This document shows positions 23,371-31,860 of a stretch of 64,000 nucleotides of DNA, in pieces; within the stretch, counting starts at the first letter, position 1, and each line of letters opens with the position of its first letter. A model generated the notes under the pieces. The model did not search any database. It was not told the DNA's origin and saw only the letters and a program-made list of their open reading frames with translations. Origin of the DNA: Candidatus Parcubacteria bacterium (lineage in GTDB: Bacteria; Patescibacteriota; Saccharimonadia; Saccharimonadales; Saccharimonadaceae); contig JAEYUP010000001.1 of NCBI GenBank assembly GCA_023432445.1, forward strand, positions 1 through 64,000. Reading direction: 5' to 3'. Made by a program: the position numbers and the translations under genes.

Positions 23371-24837
23371 CTAGTCGGAGTATTCCCATATGACACCGTT
23401 GCTAGTATCTCTTAGCGAAAGCCTATCTTTGAGGAGTTTGTCGCGGATAATATCAGAGGACTTGTAGTCGCCTTCTTCTCTTGCTCTGCTTCTTTCGATA
23501 ATAAGCTTCTTTTGATCATCGCTAATATCTGGGGTGGTTTCGATAAGTTTAAGGCCAAGAAGATCGTCGATGACAGTAAGGAAACTTTCCAGGGCGTGTT
23601 GATGAATGTCATCTACTCCGTGGCCCAAGACTTGCGAAAAGGCCTCATCGACTATTGCAAGAGCCGAAGGCGTATCTAGATCGTTGCTCAGAGCTTCTGT
23701 GAGGGCCTGAGAGGCGGCATAAAGCGAAACAGTCTTACTGTCGGACTCGCGTTCTCGATCGTTTTGTAGTGTGTCGTGGGTCTGATGACGTAGGGCGGCT
23801 ACGTTGCGCCAGTTAAGAAGACGACGACGAGCAGCATTTAGATTTTCAAAAGTAAAGTTTCCCTCGGTCCGGTAGTGGCTTTGAAGTACGAACATCCGGA
23901 GGTCTAATGGGCTAAAACCCTTGTCGGCTAGGTCCTGGAGAGTGTAGCCATTACCGAGCGATTTGCTAATCTTGGTGCCGTCAACTTTTAGGTGATTGTT
24001 GTGCAACCAAAAACGGCTGAACTGCTTGCCCGTGGCAGCTTCTGACTGCGCGATCTCGTTGGTGTGATGAACTGGTATATGATCGATGCCGCCGGTATGA
24101 ATGTCTAGAGTCTCACCAAGCAAAGCCATCGCCATGGCCGAACACTCCAGGTGCCATCCAGGGAAGCCTTTTCTGTCTTGGTCAGAAGAGGTCACAAGCA
24201 GGTCGGGTGGAGTTGTCCATTCCATGTCGCGATGTTCGCCTTCTGGAGTAAATTTCCAGAGGGCGAAGTCGCTTGGGTGACGCTTTTCAGGGTTGAACTC
24301 TACGCGCGCTCCAGCCTTAAGCGAGTCAAGGTTGAGAGGCGCAAAAAAGGCGTAGTTTGGGAAGGCTTCGGTGTCAAAATAGATGCCATCGTTTATTTGG
24401 TAGGTGTAGCCTTTTTGTTGCAGTTTTCGGACCAACTCCAGTTGCTGCTCGATATAGTCGGTTGCTTTTGGCATATGACTTGGTGGCAGTAGGTTTAGGA
24501 GCTTCATGCCAGAGACAAACTCACTCTCGTACTGTTCGGCCACCTCCCAGGCGGTTTTGCCGTCGCGCCGGGCACCTTTTTGGATTTTGTCGTCACCATC
24601 GTCGCCGTCGCTTACTAAATGGCCAACATCGGTGATGTTCATGACGTGATTGACCGATAGCCCACTGGCTTTTAACACACGGACTAGCGTATCCCAGTAA
24701 ATGTAGGATACCCAATTACCGATAGTCGGTGAACTGTAGACGGTTGGTCCACAGACGTAAAGAGAAACCTGACCTTCTTTTAGCGGCGAGAAGTCGTCGA
24801 GCGACTTGGTGAGATGGTTATGAAATCGCAGACTCAT
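23371..24837 (-). CDS. cysS: cysteinyl-tRNA synthetase
   Basis: A 488-residue class I synthetase that attaches cysteine to tRNA-Cys. The zinc/cysteine-binding start is LYVCGPTVYSSPTIGN, where TIGN is the HIGH-box variant. WHLECSAMAM and the DIHTGGIDHIPVHHTNEIAQSEA region supply the other metal ligands, and the KMSKS loop is KISKSLGN. The C-terminal helical DALR domain (LSNDLDTPSALAIVDEAF) is present. Length is normal. It overlaps the upstream DHH phosphoesterase gene by about 20 bases, so the two form an operon. Confidence 0.95.
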   Translation of the reverse strand: MSLRFHNHLTKSLDDFSPLKEGQVSLYVCGPTVYSSPTIGNWVSYIYWDTLVRVLKASGLSVNHVMNITDVGHLVSDGDDGDDKIQKGARRDGKTAWEVAEQYESEFVSGMKLLNLLPPSHMPKATDYIEQQLELVRKLQQKGYTYQINDGIYFDTEAFPNYAFFAPLNLDSLKAGARVEFNPEKRHPSDFALWKFTPEGEHRDMEWTTPPDLLVTSSDQDRKGFPGWHLECSAMAMALLGETLDIHTGGIDHIPVHHTNEIAQSEAATGKQFSRFWLHNNHLKVDGTKISKSLGNGYTLQDLADKGFSPLDLRMFVLQSHYRTEGNFTFENLNAARRRLLNWRNVAALRHQTHDTLQNDRERESDSKTVSLYAASQALTEALSNDLDTPSALAIVDEAFSQVLGHGVDDIHQHALESFLTVIDDLLGLKLIETTPDISDDQKKLIIERSRAREEGDYKSSDIIRDKLLKDRLSLRDTSNGVIWEYSD

Positions 24838-25816
24838 AATCTGTTATCGCCTTATCGACCGCCGTTATTAGTTCATTCATGACGGTAATGTAGTCTTCGT
24901 TTACTTTGAAGCCAGCTGAGTATTCGTGCCCTCCCCCGCCGAAGTAACCTGCAACGTGATGCGCTATGGGGCTGTTAGATCGGATCTTTCCGGTAAGCTT
25001 GCCGTCAGGGTATGTTTTGATAGCTATAGCTACCTTGACCGTGTCCACCAGGCGCATTTCGTCTAAAACCAGAACGCTCGGGTTATAACGGTCGCTGAAC
25101 TCTTGGATGTCATCCCAGGGAATGTGAATTGTAGCCAAGATACCGTCAAGGTGATACTCAATGCGTTCAATCAAACGGCCTTTATAGGCAAGTATGTCGG
25201 CCGGTTTCTTCATGTATTCGCGCCGACGAGCTTCGATGATCGATGGCACGGCGCCAAGCTCTACCAGTTCGGCGGCAGCTTTGTAGCTTTCGGCGGTTGT
25301 CCCCTGGGTTGTAAGACCTAGGCTGTCGGCTTGGATAGAAAGGAACATGTTTTCGGCCGCCTGGGGGTTGATTTTCCAGCCAGCATCTATGGCCAACCTG
25401 TAGATTATTTCGCCCGTGGCTACGGCGGACTTCATGTTCAACATTGTGAACTCAAACGGTAAGTCGCCTTCGTCGCTTTCGTGGTGGTCGATAACTAGCA
25501 CGGGGTGTGACTCAAAGAAGTGTCGTACGCCGGGAGTTTCTAGAGTTTTTTGCAGGAGTAGTTGGCTAGACGTATCGACTATGATAGCCAGATCAGCGTC
25601 GCTAGGCCAATCTTTTTCAACCCGGTCCCAGCCTGATATGTAGTGCATGTACTTTGGTATGTCTATCGCGCAAAAAAGAGTTACTTCTTTACCTATGTCA
25701 GAAAGTATTTCCTCTAAAGACAGAGCGCTACCTAAACTGTCCCCGTCGGGGTTTTCGGCTTGAACGACCACAATCTTTCGAGCGTCGTTTATAAGTTGTT
25801 TGGCGTCAGTAAACAT
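24818..25816 (-). CDS. DHH-family phosphoesterase (NrnA-like)
   Basis: A 332-residue DHH/DHHA1 enzyme resembling NrnA, which degrades nanoRNA and pApA or dephosphorylates pAp. The first metal motif is NPDGDSLGSALSL, followed by IIVDTSSQ, the DHH motif VIDHHESDEGDLP, and the C-terminal DHHA1 substrate loop GGGGHEYSAGFK. The ATG at 25814-25816 is chosen because a TACAAT box ends seven bases upstream; the longer frame to 25867 overlaps recR and lacks a signal. It overlaps cysS downstream. Confidence 0.9.
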   Translation of the reverse strand: MFTDAKQLINDARKIVVVQAENPDGDSLGSALSLEEILSDIGKEVTLFCAIDIPKYMHYISGWDRVEKDWPSDADLAIIVDTSSQLLLQKTLETPGVRHFFESHPVLVIDHHESDEGDLPFEFTMLNMKSAVATGEIIYRLAIDAGWKINPQAAENMFLSIQADSLGLTTQGTTAESYKAAAELVELGAVPSIIEARRREYMKKPADILAYKGRLIERIEYHLDGILATIHIPWDDIQEFSDRYNPSVLVLDEMRLVDTVKVAIAIKTYPDGKLTGKIRSNSPIAHHVAGYFGGGGHEYSAGFKVNEDYITVMNELITAVDKAITDYESAIS

Positions 25817-25823
25817 TATCTTT

Positions 25824-25829
25824 ATTGTA
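25824..25829 (-). promoter_or_regulatory. leaderless extended -10 (TGT-TACAAT)
   Basis: TACAAT with TGT in front, seven bases before the ATG at 25814-25816, in the 22-base gap after recR. Confidence 0.5.
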
Positions 25830-25838
25830 ACAGATTGG

Positions 25839-26453
25839 CTACAAGATTCGCCTTCCTTCGAGGGCATGACTTAGTGTTATCTGGTCGGCGTACTCGAGGT
25901 CGACGCCGACAGGTATACCGCGAGCTAAGCGACTAATGGTTACGTCTAGTCCCGCCTCTTTAATCTGCTTTTGTAAAAACAAAGCAGTAGACTCGCCTTC
26001 AACGCTGGCGTTGGTGGCGATTATAATCTCTTCAACCTCATCTTTTTTAAGTCGTTCAACTAACTCCGGTATATGAAGCTGTTCTGGCCCGATGCCGTCA
26101 ATAGGACTGATAGCGCCTCCTAGAACGTGATACGTACCGTTAAACTGCCCAGTTCGCTCAAGGGCCACGATATCTAGTGGCTCCTCGACCACTGCAACCA
26201 GCTTTTTGTTGCGCTTGCTGTCGTCGTAAAGAGCCGAGACTGTCTCGCTCGCATCTATAAGAGCAAACGTTACGGGGCAAGTTTTAACACTGGCGTGAAT
26301 ATCTTGGATGGCGGTCGCTAGGTTGGTGTTGATACGCTGGTTACTTTTAAGAAGAAAGTACGCATAGCGCTCTGCCGTACGCTGCCCAACGCCCGGTAGA
26401 TTACCGAGCTCTTCAACTAGCCTTTCTAGGGCTACCGGCAATATTCGAGCCAT
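25839..26453 (-). CDS. recR: recombination mediator RecR
   Basis: A 204-residue RecR, which with RecO/RecF loads RecA at gaps. The helix-hairpin-helix is LGNLPGVGQRTAERYAYFLL, and the Toprim domain reads LVAVVEEPLDIVALERTG, then GTYHVLGGAISPIDGIGPEQL, with the Walker-B-like C-terminus. The zinc finger between them normally has four cysteines; here only one is left (KTCPVTFALIDASE), and there is no other cysteine in the protein, so zinc cannot be bound in the usual way. Directly adjoins ybaB (stop next to ATG), the classic dnaX-ybaB-recR partnership with dnaX moved 3 kb upstream. Confidence 0.92.
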   Translation of the reverse strand: MARILPVALERLVEELGNLPGVGQRTAERYAYFLLKSNQRINTNLATAIQDIHASVKTCPVTFALIDASETVSALYDDSKRNKKLVAVVEEPLDIVALERTGQFNGTYHVLGGAISPIDGIGPEQLHIPELVERLKKDEVEEIIIATNASVEGESTALFLQKQIKEAGLDVTISRLARGIPVGVDLEYADQITLSHALEGRRIL

Positions 26454-26744
26454 TTATAGTCCTAGGTTGCCTAGTCCACCCATTAGTGGCTTCATCTTCT
26501 CAGCGGCAATCTCTTGAGCCTTTGTTAGGCCGTCACGAACGGCGATTTCGATCCAGTGTTCAAGCTCCTGGATGTCATCGAGGTCAACGCGGTCTCGGTC
26601 GATGCTTACTTTTTTGATTTTAAGCTCGCCAGTTACTTGAACCACAACGGCGCCATCGCCTGCTTCCACTTCAACGATTTCTTTTTTTAGCTCACTCTGT
26701 GCTTTACGCAACTTATTGAGCATTTTCATTTGGTCAAATGCCAT
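26454..26744 (-). CDS. YbaB/EbfC nucleoid-associated protein
   Basis: A 96-residue DNA-binding protein of the YbaB/EbfC family. It shows the N-terminal coiled-coil helix MKMLNKLRKAQSELKKEI, the beta-hairpin core DGAVVVQVTGELKIKKVSID, the family loop with LEHWIEIAVRDGLTKAQEI and the closing KMKPLMGGLG. The ATG at 26742-26744 follows AGGAGG by six bases; a GTG one codon earlier is also in frame. It adjoins recR, as in most bacteria, and is thought to bind DNA as a dimer. Confidence 0.9.
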   Translation of the reverse strand: MAFDQMKMLNKLRKAQSELKKEIVEVEAGDGAVVVQVTGELKIKKVSIDRDRVDLDDIQELEHWIEIAVRDGLTKAQEIAAEKMKPLMGGLGNLGL

Positions 26745-26802
26745 CACAGCCTCCTTTTTGGTATGGCCTTAGTATAGCAAACAACCCCTTGTAGCGCGAG
26801 GA

Positions 26803-28227
26803 TTATTTGTTCTTGGAGTAGATTGTGAATCGATTGGCGTCTTCTGAGCGGTCGTTGGTGATAATTTGCTCTACCTGGTACGCAGACAGATCTGAAGTAG
26901 CGCCTCTCGACACAACTACCGTGTCGGCAGAAGCCTCTGTAGCAACTCGGATGCCTTCGTCGTATGAAAAAACGGCCGCGTAGAATGGAAACTCGGTTTC
27001 CGAAACTACTAATTCGGCAGTATCGTCAGGTATAAGTTTAAGGTCATCCGAGTATAGGGCGACCGCTTGAGGGCTATAGTGATAGCCGTAAACGTAACGA
27101 GTTACCCCAGACCCTATCAGGGCTGCAACTAATATAATTATCGGAATCAGACCAGTAATACGGGCGTAAGGGTTACGTGGGAATAGTCGGTACCAGTAAT
27201 CTATCAGGCTGGTGATACCGGCTGCCAGAAGAAGTACTGCTGGAACAAACGTTACGGTCGTTAATGACGGATTAAGCAGTAGTGCTGGTGTAAGACAGAT
27301 TATCCAAGTCAAGATTAGATAGCTTCGGGTGGTGTCCAGTGTACGGATCAGGCGATAAATACCGAGTATGATAATCAAGAACGATCCAAGGCTAAAGACT
27401 GGCGTGATTAGGTTGGTGGCGCTAGGACTCCAGAAGACAAAGTATTGTTGTATGAGTAGCTTGGCATTTTCGATAAGATTTGGCGTCTCAAGTGGAATGC
27501 CGGCCAGTGTCATAAGAGTTTGGGGTAATTGGACCGCAGCGACTATTAATGGAAGCAGCAGCAGTGACATTATCAAAGCCGATAAGCCCACTCTGACTAT
27601 CGAGAGTCGGCGGACGGCTGTTCGTAGGTGTGGGTGGAGCCCGATTGTTATGGCGATAGCTATAAGCGTATAAATACTTAGAGGGGTGTAAAGACTTAGC
27701 GCTACGGCGGCTCCGAACAGTATTTTCCAGAGCGCGCGATGTTTTCGGCGTCTAGTTACCTGAGTCCCTAGTAGTAGGATTACGATTGGCCAGAACACAA
27801 ACATTACATCTGGCGTGCCGAGTTGTGACATAAAGAGGAACTGTCCAGTCGAAATGGCGATTAAAGACGATAGTACGGCGATATTCGGCTTGAACCAGCG
27901 CCTTAGCAGAGCGATTAGGCCGAGAGCTGAAGCGAGTCCTATTATCAGCGAAGGTAACTTAATGACGAACACCGAAGGACCGAACAGATGAAGCAAACCA
28001 TCTTGTAGGGCATGGTAAGGCAGATTCAGGACGGTCAAGGTGTTGAAGTTAGTATACGACAGTTGTTGGCTTTGGATGACGGCGGCCATTTCGCTTTCAG
28101 ATAGGCCTCCTGGCACATATAGTCCAGCAAAAATAAGCAATCCGGCCAAAAGAAGTCCGACGATACTGTAGCCTATGATGTAGCGCCACCGGTAGAAAAA
28201 GTATTGAGAAAAATCTAATATCGCCAT
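26803..28227 (-). CDS. GT39-like membrane glycosyltransferase
   Basis: A 474-residue integral membrane protein resembling the dolichyl/undecaprenyl-phosphate-mannose glycosyltransferases of the GT39/ArnT/PMT kind. About eleven hydrophobic helices, an early acidic loop (GGLSESEMAAVI) corresponding to the catalytic acidic residue after helix 1, and a later helical core (LSLYTPLSIYTLIAIAITI). The last 90 residues form a soluble outside domain (DDLKLIPDDTAELVVSE). It would transfer a lipid-linked sugar to protein or envelope targets. A TATAAT at about 28242 sits in the 26-base gap after dnaB, so it may have its own promoter. Confidence 0.75.
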   Translation of the reverse strand: MAILDFSQYFFYRWRYIIGYSIVGLLLAGLLIFAGLYVPGGLSESEMAAVIQSQQLSYTNFNTLTVLNLPYHALQDGLLHLFGPSVFVIKLPSLIIGLASALGLIALLRRWFKPNIAVLSSLIAISTGQFLFMSQLGTPDVMFVFWPIVILLLGTQVTRRRKHRALWKILFGAAVALSLYTPLSIYTLIAIAITIGLHPHLRTAVRRLSIVRVGLSALIMSLLLLPLIVAAVQLPQTLMTLAGIPLETPNLIENAKLLIQQYFVFWSPSATNLITPVFSLGSFLIIILGIYRLIRTLDTTRSYLILTWIICLTPALLLNPSLTTVTFVPAVLLLAAGITSLIDYWYRLFPRNPYARITGLIPIIILVAALIGSGVTRYVYGYHYSPQAVALYSDDLKLIPDDTAELVVSETEFPFYAAVFSYDEGIRVATEASADTVVVSRGATSDLSAYQVEQIITNDRSEDANRFTIYSKNK

Positions 28228-28253
28228 AAGCTTTTATACATTATACCACTTCC

Positions 28254-29600
28254 CTATTCGTGCTTTTTATCGAGCGACATGAAGCGGAGTCGTTCTGGGT
28301 GGAAGAATAGCTCGACTGATCCGGTTGGACCGTTACGGTGCTTAGCTATTATTAAGTCGGTGATGTTACCCTTATCGGTATCAGGATTGTAGTACGCTTC
28401 ACGGTAAATAAACATGACGATGTCAGCGTCTTGTTCGATCGAACCTGATTCACGCAGATCTGACAGCTGTGGTATTTGTGGAGAACGTGACTCAACGGAA
28501 CGTGATAGCTGGCTAAGGGCGATAACTGGAACGTTTAGCTCACGGGCAATTAACTTCAGTCCACGCGAAATCTCACTCACTTCTTGAACACGATTGCCGT
28601 CACTGCGACCGGCGGCCTGCATGAGCTGAAGGTAGTCTACGATAATAAGACCTAGAGGGTGTTCATGCATTGCTCGACGTGCTTTGGTGCGCATTTCAAG
28701 CACGCTAAGGCCTGGAGTGTCATCGATGTAGATTGGGGCTTCTGAAAGCTCACCCATGGCGTCTGACAATTTACTAAACTCATCAGAAGTCAAGTTTCCG
28801 GTACGAATGTTCCACGAGTTGACTCCAGAGGCATCTGCGAGCATACGGTCAACCAGCTGTTCTTTGCTCATCTCAAGACTGAAGAATAGTACTGGTTGCT
28901 TAGCGATCGTCGCAACGTTAAATGCCAAGTTTGTCACTAGGGTGGTCTTTCCCATCGCTGGTCGGGCAGCTAGGATGATGAGGTCGCTACGCTGTAGACC
29001 AGCGGTCATGTTGTCGAGGTCCCGGTAGCCGGTTCGCACACCACGTAGCTGACCTTTGTTGTGACTGAGTTCTTCAAGTCGGTCGAAGCTGTCGTTCAGG
29101 ATGCTTTCTAGGCTGACAAGGTCTTGTTTGAGCGACTGGTCGCTAACTGAAAATAGCTCAGCCTCAGCTTTTTCTAGTAGCTCTTGGGTGGTGGTTTCTT
29201 CGTCGAAGCCAAGTTCCGATATGTCGGCGCTGGCTTTGATAAGCCGTCGTCGAACAGCTTTTTGGGCGACTAGCTCAGCGTAGGCCTCGGCATGAGCGGC
29301 TGTCGGAACGTAATTAGTTAAGTCGGTTAGATAAGCCGACCCGCCGATATCGTCAAGCTCATTCTTGCGCTTCAACTCTTCAGTTAAAGTCAGAAGGTCA
29401 ACAGGCTTGTGGTCCTTGTAGAGTTGCATCATGGCGGCAAAAATTATACCGTGTCGTCGGTCGTAAAAGTCAGGTGGATTCACGTGCCCTGAGATGTCCG
29501 CAAGCGTTTCTTCGTCAATTAAAACAGCCCCGAGCAGACTCATCTCGGCGTCAAGGTTTTGTGGTGGGACTCTGCCCTCAGTTTGTTTACGTGTGGCCAT
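28254..29600 (-). CDS. dnaB: replicative DNA helicase DnaB
   Basis: A 448-residue hexameric replication helicase. The N-terminal helical domain starts VPPQNLDAEMSLLGAVLID; the RecA-like core has Walker A AARPAMGKTTLVTNLAF, H1a FFSLEMSKEQLVDRML, Walker B LGLIIVDYLQLMQ, and the arginine-finger region with LSRSVESR, then DLRESGSIEQDADIVMFIYR and a C-terminal NGPTGSVELFFHPE. Length and motifs are normal, with no intein. The SD AGGAGAGG precedes the ATG, and it lies seven bases after dnaX, so the two replication genes form one message. Confidence 0.96.
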   Translation of the reverse strand: MATRKQTEGRVPPQNLDAEMSLLGAVLIDEETLADISGHVNPPDFYDRRHGIIFAAMMQLYKDHKPVDLLTLTEELKRKNELDDIGGSAYLTDLTNYVPTAAHAEAYAELVAQKAVRRRLIKASADISELGFDEETTTQELLEKAEAELFSVSDQSLKQDLVSLESILNDSFDRLEELSHNKGQLRGVRTGYRDLDNMTAGLQRSDLIILAARPAMGKTTLVTNLAFNVATIAKQPVLFFSLEMSKEQLVDRMLADASGVNSWNIRTGNLTSDEFSKLSDAMGELSEAPIYIDDTPGLSVLEMRTKARRAMHEHPLGLIIVDYLQLMQAAGRSDGNRVQEVSEISRGLKLIARELNVPVIALSQLSRSVESRSPQIPQLSDLRESGSIEQDADIVMFIYREAYYNPDTDKGNITDLIIAKHRNGPTGSVELFFHPERLRFMSLDKKHE

Positions 29601-29607
29601 ACCTCTC

Positions 29608-31014
29608 CTAAGAGGCGTCTAAGGACACCTCTACTCCTCCGCCCATAATACCAGCAACTGCGGCCGCTTGGCTATCTTTTAACGGGGGTGGTGTGGGTAC
29701 GGTGTGGACGGATAGTTGAAAACTACCGGTTTTTTTAAGAGATTCATAGAGGTGCGCGCTATATTTGGGGTCATCGAGCTTTTTCTTGTAAAAGGCGTTG
29801 CCGGCATAGAGAGTTAGGGTGTCACCGCTTAGCTCATGGCCACATTTCGATAGTACGCTATACAGTGCAACGTAATGTTCTTTGACGTGATCAATGACAG
29901 CTTGCCAGTCCAGTTTTGAACTTGAGGCCTTATTCGTAGGGCGTTCAGACATTGTAGGTTTCTTGCGGGTGGCTTGCTTGCTTAATTCTTGGATAGTAGC
30001 CGAGACTTCTAGTACTGGTGTTGTCAGAGCTGCAGACTTGGGATGGTCGCTTTTTTTAGGGTTATGGTTAAGGGCATATGTTCCGAGTGCGCTCAAAAGT
30101 TTAAGTTCTGGGTGGCTAGAACGACCAACTTCGATCAAAGAATCTATGAGAGGTAGCAGCGTTGGCTCCTCGACGACGCCTTGTTTGAGCTCGTTTATCA
30201 ACTGTTTTGTCAGGACTGTGGCGCTTATGCCCTCGGCTGACATGTCGTCAAGGAGTTTAACGATGGTCGATAGGTTGTTTGTCTTAACGGCGGCTAGAAG
30301 CTCTGAGACGCGCTTTTTTGGGGCCAAACCTAGGGATACTTCGACTAGCTCGGCCGTGATACCTTGTTTGTCGTCAGCTAGGCTGGCTAGCTGGTCTAAA
30401 AGACTGATACTGTCGCGGAAGCTACCATCGCCTCTTTGAGCGATAAGCTCTAGGCTCTCATCGGTTGCTTTGATACCTTCTTGTTTTGCGATGTGTTTGA
30501 GGTGCTTAACCGCATCGGTGGTATTTATAGCCCGAAAACCATATTGCTGAGTTCGGCTGATGATAGTAGCCGGTAACTTATCGGCATCGGTCGTAGCTAA
30601 GATGAAAACGACATGGGCTGGCGGCTCTTCGAGCGTTTTTAAGAGTGCGTTGAAGGCTGGCTTAGACAGCATGTGGACTTCGTCGATAATGTATATCTTT
30701 TTGGCGGCTGAAACAGGCGCTAGCTGAACCTTTTCGCGTAAATCACGAACGTCTTCGACGCCGTTGTTGCTGGCGGCATCTATCTCGATAATATCAAGAT
30801 GGTTGGACTCTTCGTCATAAGGGAGCTTATTAATTTCATGAGCAAGGATACGGGCGACGGAAGTCTTACCGACACCCCGCGGACCAGTTAAGAGATAGGC
30901 GTGTGCTATGCGGTCGGACTGGAGCGCGCGCAGCAGAATGTCGGTGATGTGACTCTGACCTACAACTTCAGCTAGCGATTTACTGCGATATTTACGATAT
31001 AGCGCTTGCGACAT
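29608..31014 (-). CDS. dnaX: DNA polymerase III subunits gamma/tau
   Basis: A 468-residue clamp-loader ATPase. Walker A GPRGVGKTSVARIL, then IEIDAASNNGVEDVRDL, Walker B IYIIDEVHMLSKPAFNALLK, the LEEPPAHVVFILATT sensor, and a tau-like C-terminal extension (about 375-468). The usual zinc knuckle of four cysteines between Walker A and EIDAASNNG is missing, replaced by NKLPYDEESNHLDI; the protein has only one cysteine, near the C-terminus. The SD GGGAAGG precedes the ATG. It is first in an operon with dnaB. The holB-like fragment at the window's right end is a partner clamp-loader subunit. Confidence 0.93.
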   Translation of the reverse strand: MSQALYRKYRSKSLAEVVGQSHITDILLRALQSDRIAHAYLLTGPRGVGKTSVARILAHEINKLPYDEESNHLDIIEIDAASNNGVEDVRDLREKVQLAPVSAAKKIYIIDEVHMLSKPAFNALLKTLEEPPAHVVFILATTDADKLPATIISRTQQYGFRAINTTDAVKHLKHIAKQEGIKATDESLELIAQRGDGSFRDSISLLDQLASLADDKQGITAELVEVSLGLAPKKRVSELLAAVKTNNLSTIVKLLDDMSAEGISATVLTKQLINELKQGVVEEPTLLPLIDSLIEVGRSSHPELKLLSALGTYALNHNPKKSDHPKSAALTTPVLEVSATIQELSKQATRKKPTMSERPTNKASSSKLDWQAVIDHVKEHYVALYSVLSKCGHELSGDTLTLYAGNAFYKKKLDDPKYSAHLYESLKKTGSFQLSVHTVPTPPPLKDSQAAAVAGIMGGGVEVSLDAS

Positions 31015-31123
31015 TAACCTTCCCCTTTATATAGACATTATACGCACAAAGCCTTGCGTATAGTGCCGTTATTTTTACACCTCTTTTTGTGTTTACTAAG
31101 AGCTAATGCTTATTGTAGCGTAC

Positions 31124-31642
31124 TTAGAGCGCGGCTTCAACAGCTGCCCAGGTCGCTTCAGGGTTGTCGGTTGGAATGATTATAGTGACTTGGTCGTTAA
31201 CGTTAACTCTAAAGTAAGTCACGCTGGCAAGTAAAATGCGGTATTCGCGTCCGTTTGCCTCGACATAGTAGGCACCGTCGTGTTGCACTAGGGTTCCGAT
31301 GATTTGAGTTCGCTCTACGGGGCCGATCTGTTTGTAGATGAAGCTGCCGTCGTCGGCGATGGTAAGTTTCAAAATGTCGCCCTCAACAAGTTTTGACTTA
31401 CTGGCGTAGTTAGCTGGCACAGGGTATTCTTTGCCGTCTGAGCTGATCATTTTCTGACCGTCGAAGACCCCTTCTACGATCTTGCCGCCAACCTCTTCAT
31501 TTGGGTTGTTCCTCGGTGTAATGATAGTGCCGTCGCTTCCAACGATGCTAATAAGGAGCTCTTTGGCTGCCGCTAGGTTTGTTTCGGCCTCTTGAATTAA
31601 AGCATGGAGGCGCTTTACTTGTTTTTCTGGTAGTTCAGACAT
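31124..31642 (-). CDS. conserved hypothetical, beta-barrel-like protein
   Basis: A 172-residue soluble protein: a helical coiled coil at the N-terminus (KQVKRLHALIQEAETNLAAA) followed by two beta-rich segments, GKIVEGVFDGQKMISSDGKE, YPVPANYASKSKLVEGDILK and later QIIGTLVQHDGAYYVEANGR, YRILLASVTYF. The repeated short strands suggest an OB- or Sm-like barrel joined to a helical stalk. I believe proteins of this kind are common in Patescibacteria, but I know no function. It stands alone, 110 bases upstream of dnaX's start on the same strand. Confidence 0.7.
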   Translation of the reverse strand: MSELPEKQVKRLHALIQEAETNLAAAKELLISIVGSDGTIITPRNNPNEEVGGKIVEGVFDGQKMISSDGKEYPVPANYASKSKLVEGDILKLTIADDGSFIYKQIGPVERTQIIGTLVQHDGAYYVEANGREYRILLASVTYFRVNVNDQVTIIIPTDNPEATWAAVEAAL

Positions 31643-31749
31643 GATCTCGCAGTTTCCTATCTGTATGTGTTTGAATTTATTCCAAGATTACTTATAGCAG
31701 ATAGACCTAGACTGTGTCAAATATAAGGCCCCCGTAAGTATAGATTGTA

Positions 31750-31778
31750 TTGACGTTTTGCTTACTTTTTGCTATATT
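31750..31778 (+). promoter_or_regulatory. promoter of the orphan small RNA
   Basis: TTGACG (31750-31755), 17-base spacer, TATATT (31773-31778). Transcription should begin near 31785, reading toward the terminator at 31834-31849. There is no ORF start between them. Confidence 0.7.
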
Positions 31779-31784
31779 ATTATG

Positions 31785-31849
31785 GTAGATGGAATGCGTG
31801 GGTTGGTCATCGATGATCATTGCACCCAAAGCGCCATCTATTTTATTTT
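31785..31849 (+). ncRNA. predicted small RNA of about 65 bases
   Basis: Between a near-consensus promoter and a T-rich tail lies one long hairpin: TAGATGG (31786-31792) with CCATCTA (31834-31840), inner TGGGT with ACCCA, GCG with CGC, and a TCATCGATGA apex, then TTTTATTTT. No SD or coding frame is present. The neighbouring genes on both sides run leftwards, so it is not a terminator of an upstream gene. It reads toward the 3' end of the DUF3800 gene (31861), 12 bases away, and may act on another message or an RNA-binding protein. Confidence 0.6.
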
Positions 31850-31860
31850 GGCCAATTTTT

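Noticed and set aside
31834..31849. Hairpin as terminator of the DUF3800 gene
   Set aside because: On the minus strand the stem is followed by CCATAATAAT, not a T run; the tail is on the plus strand.
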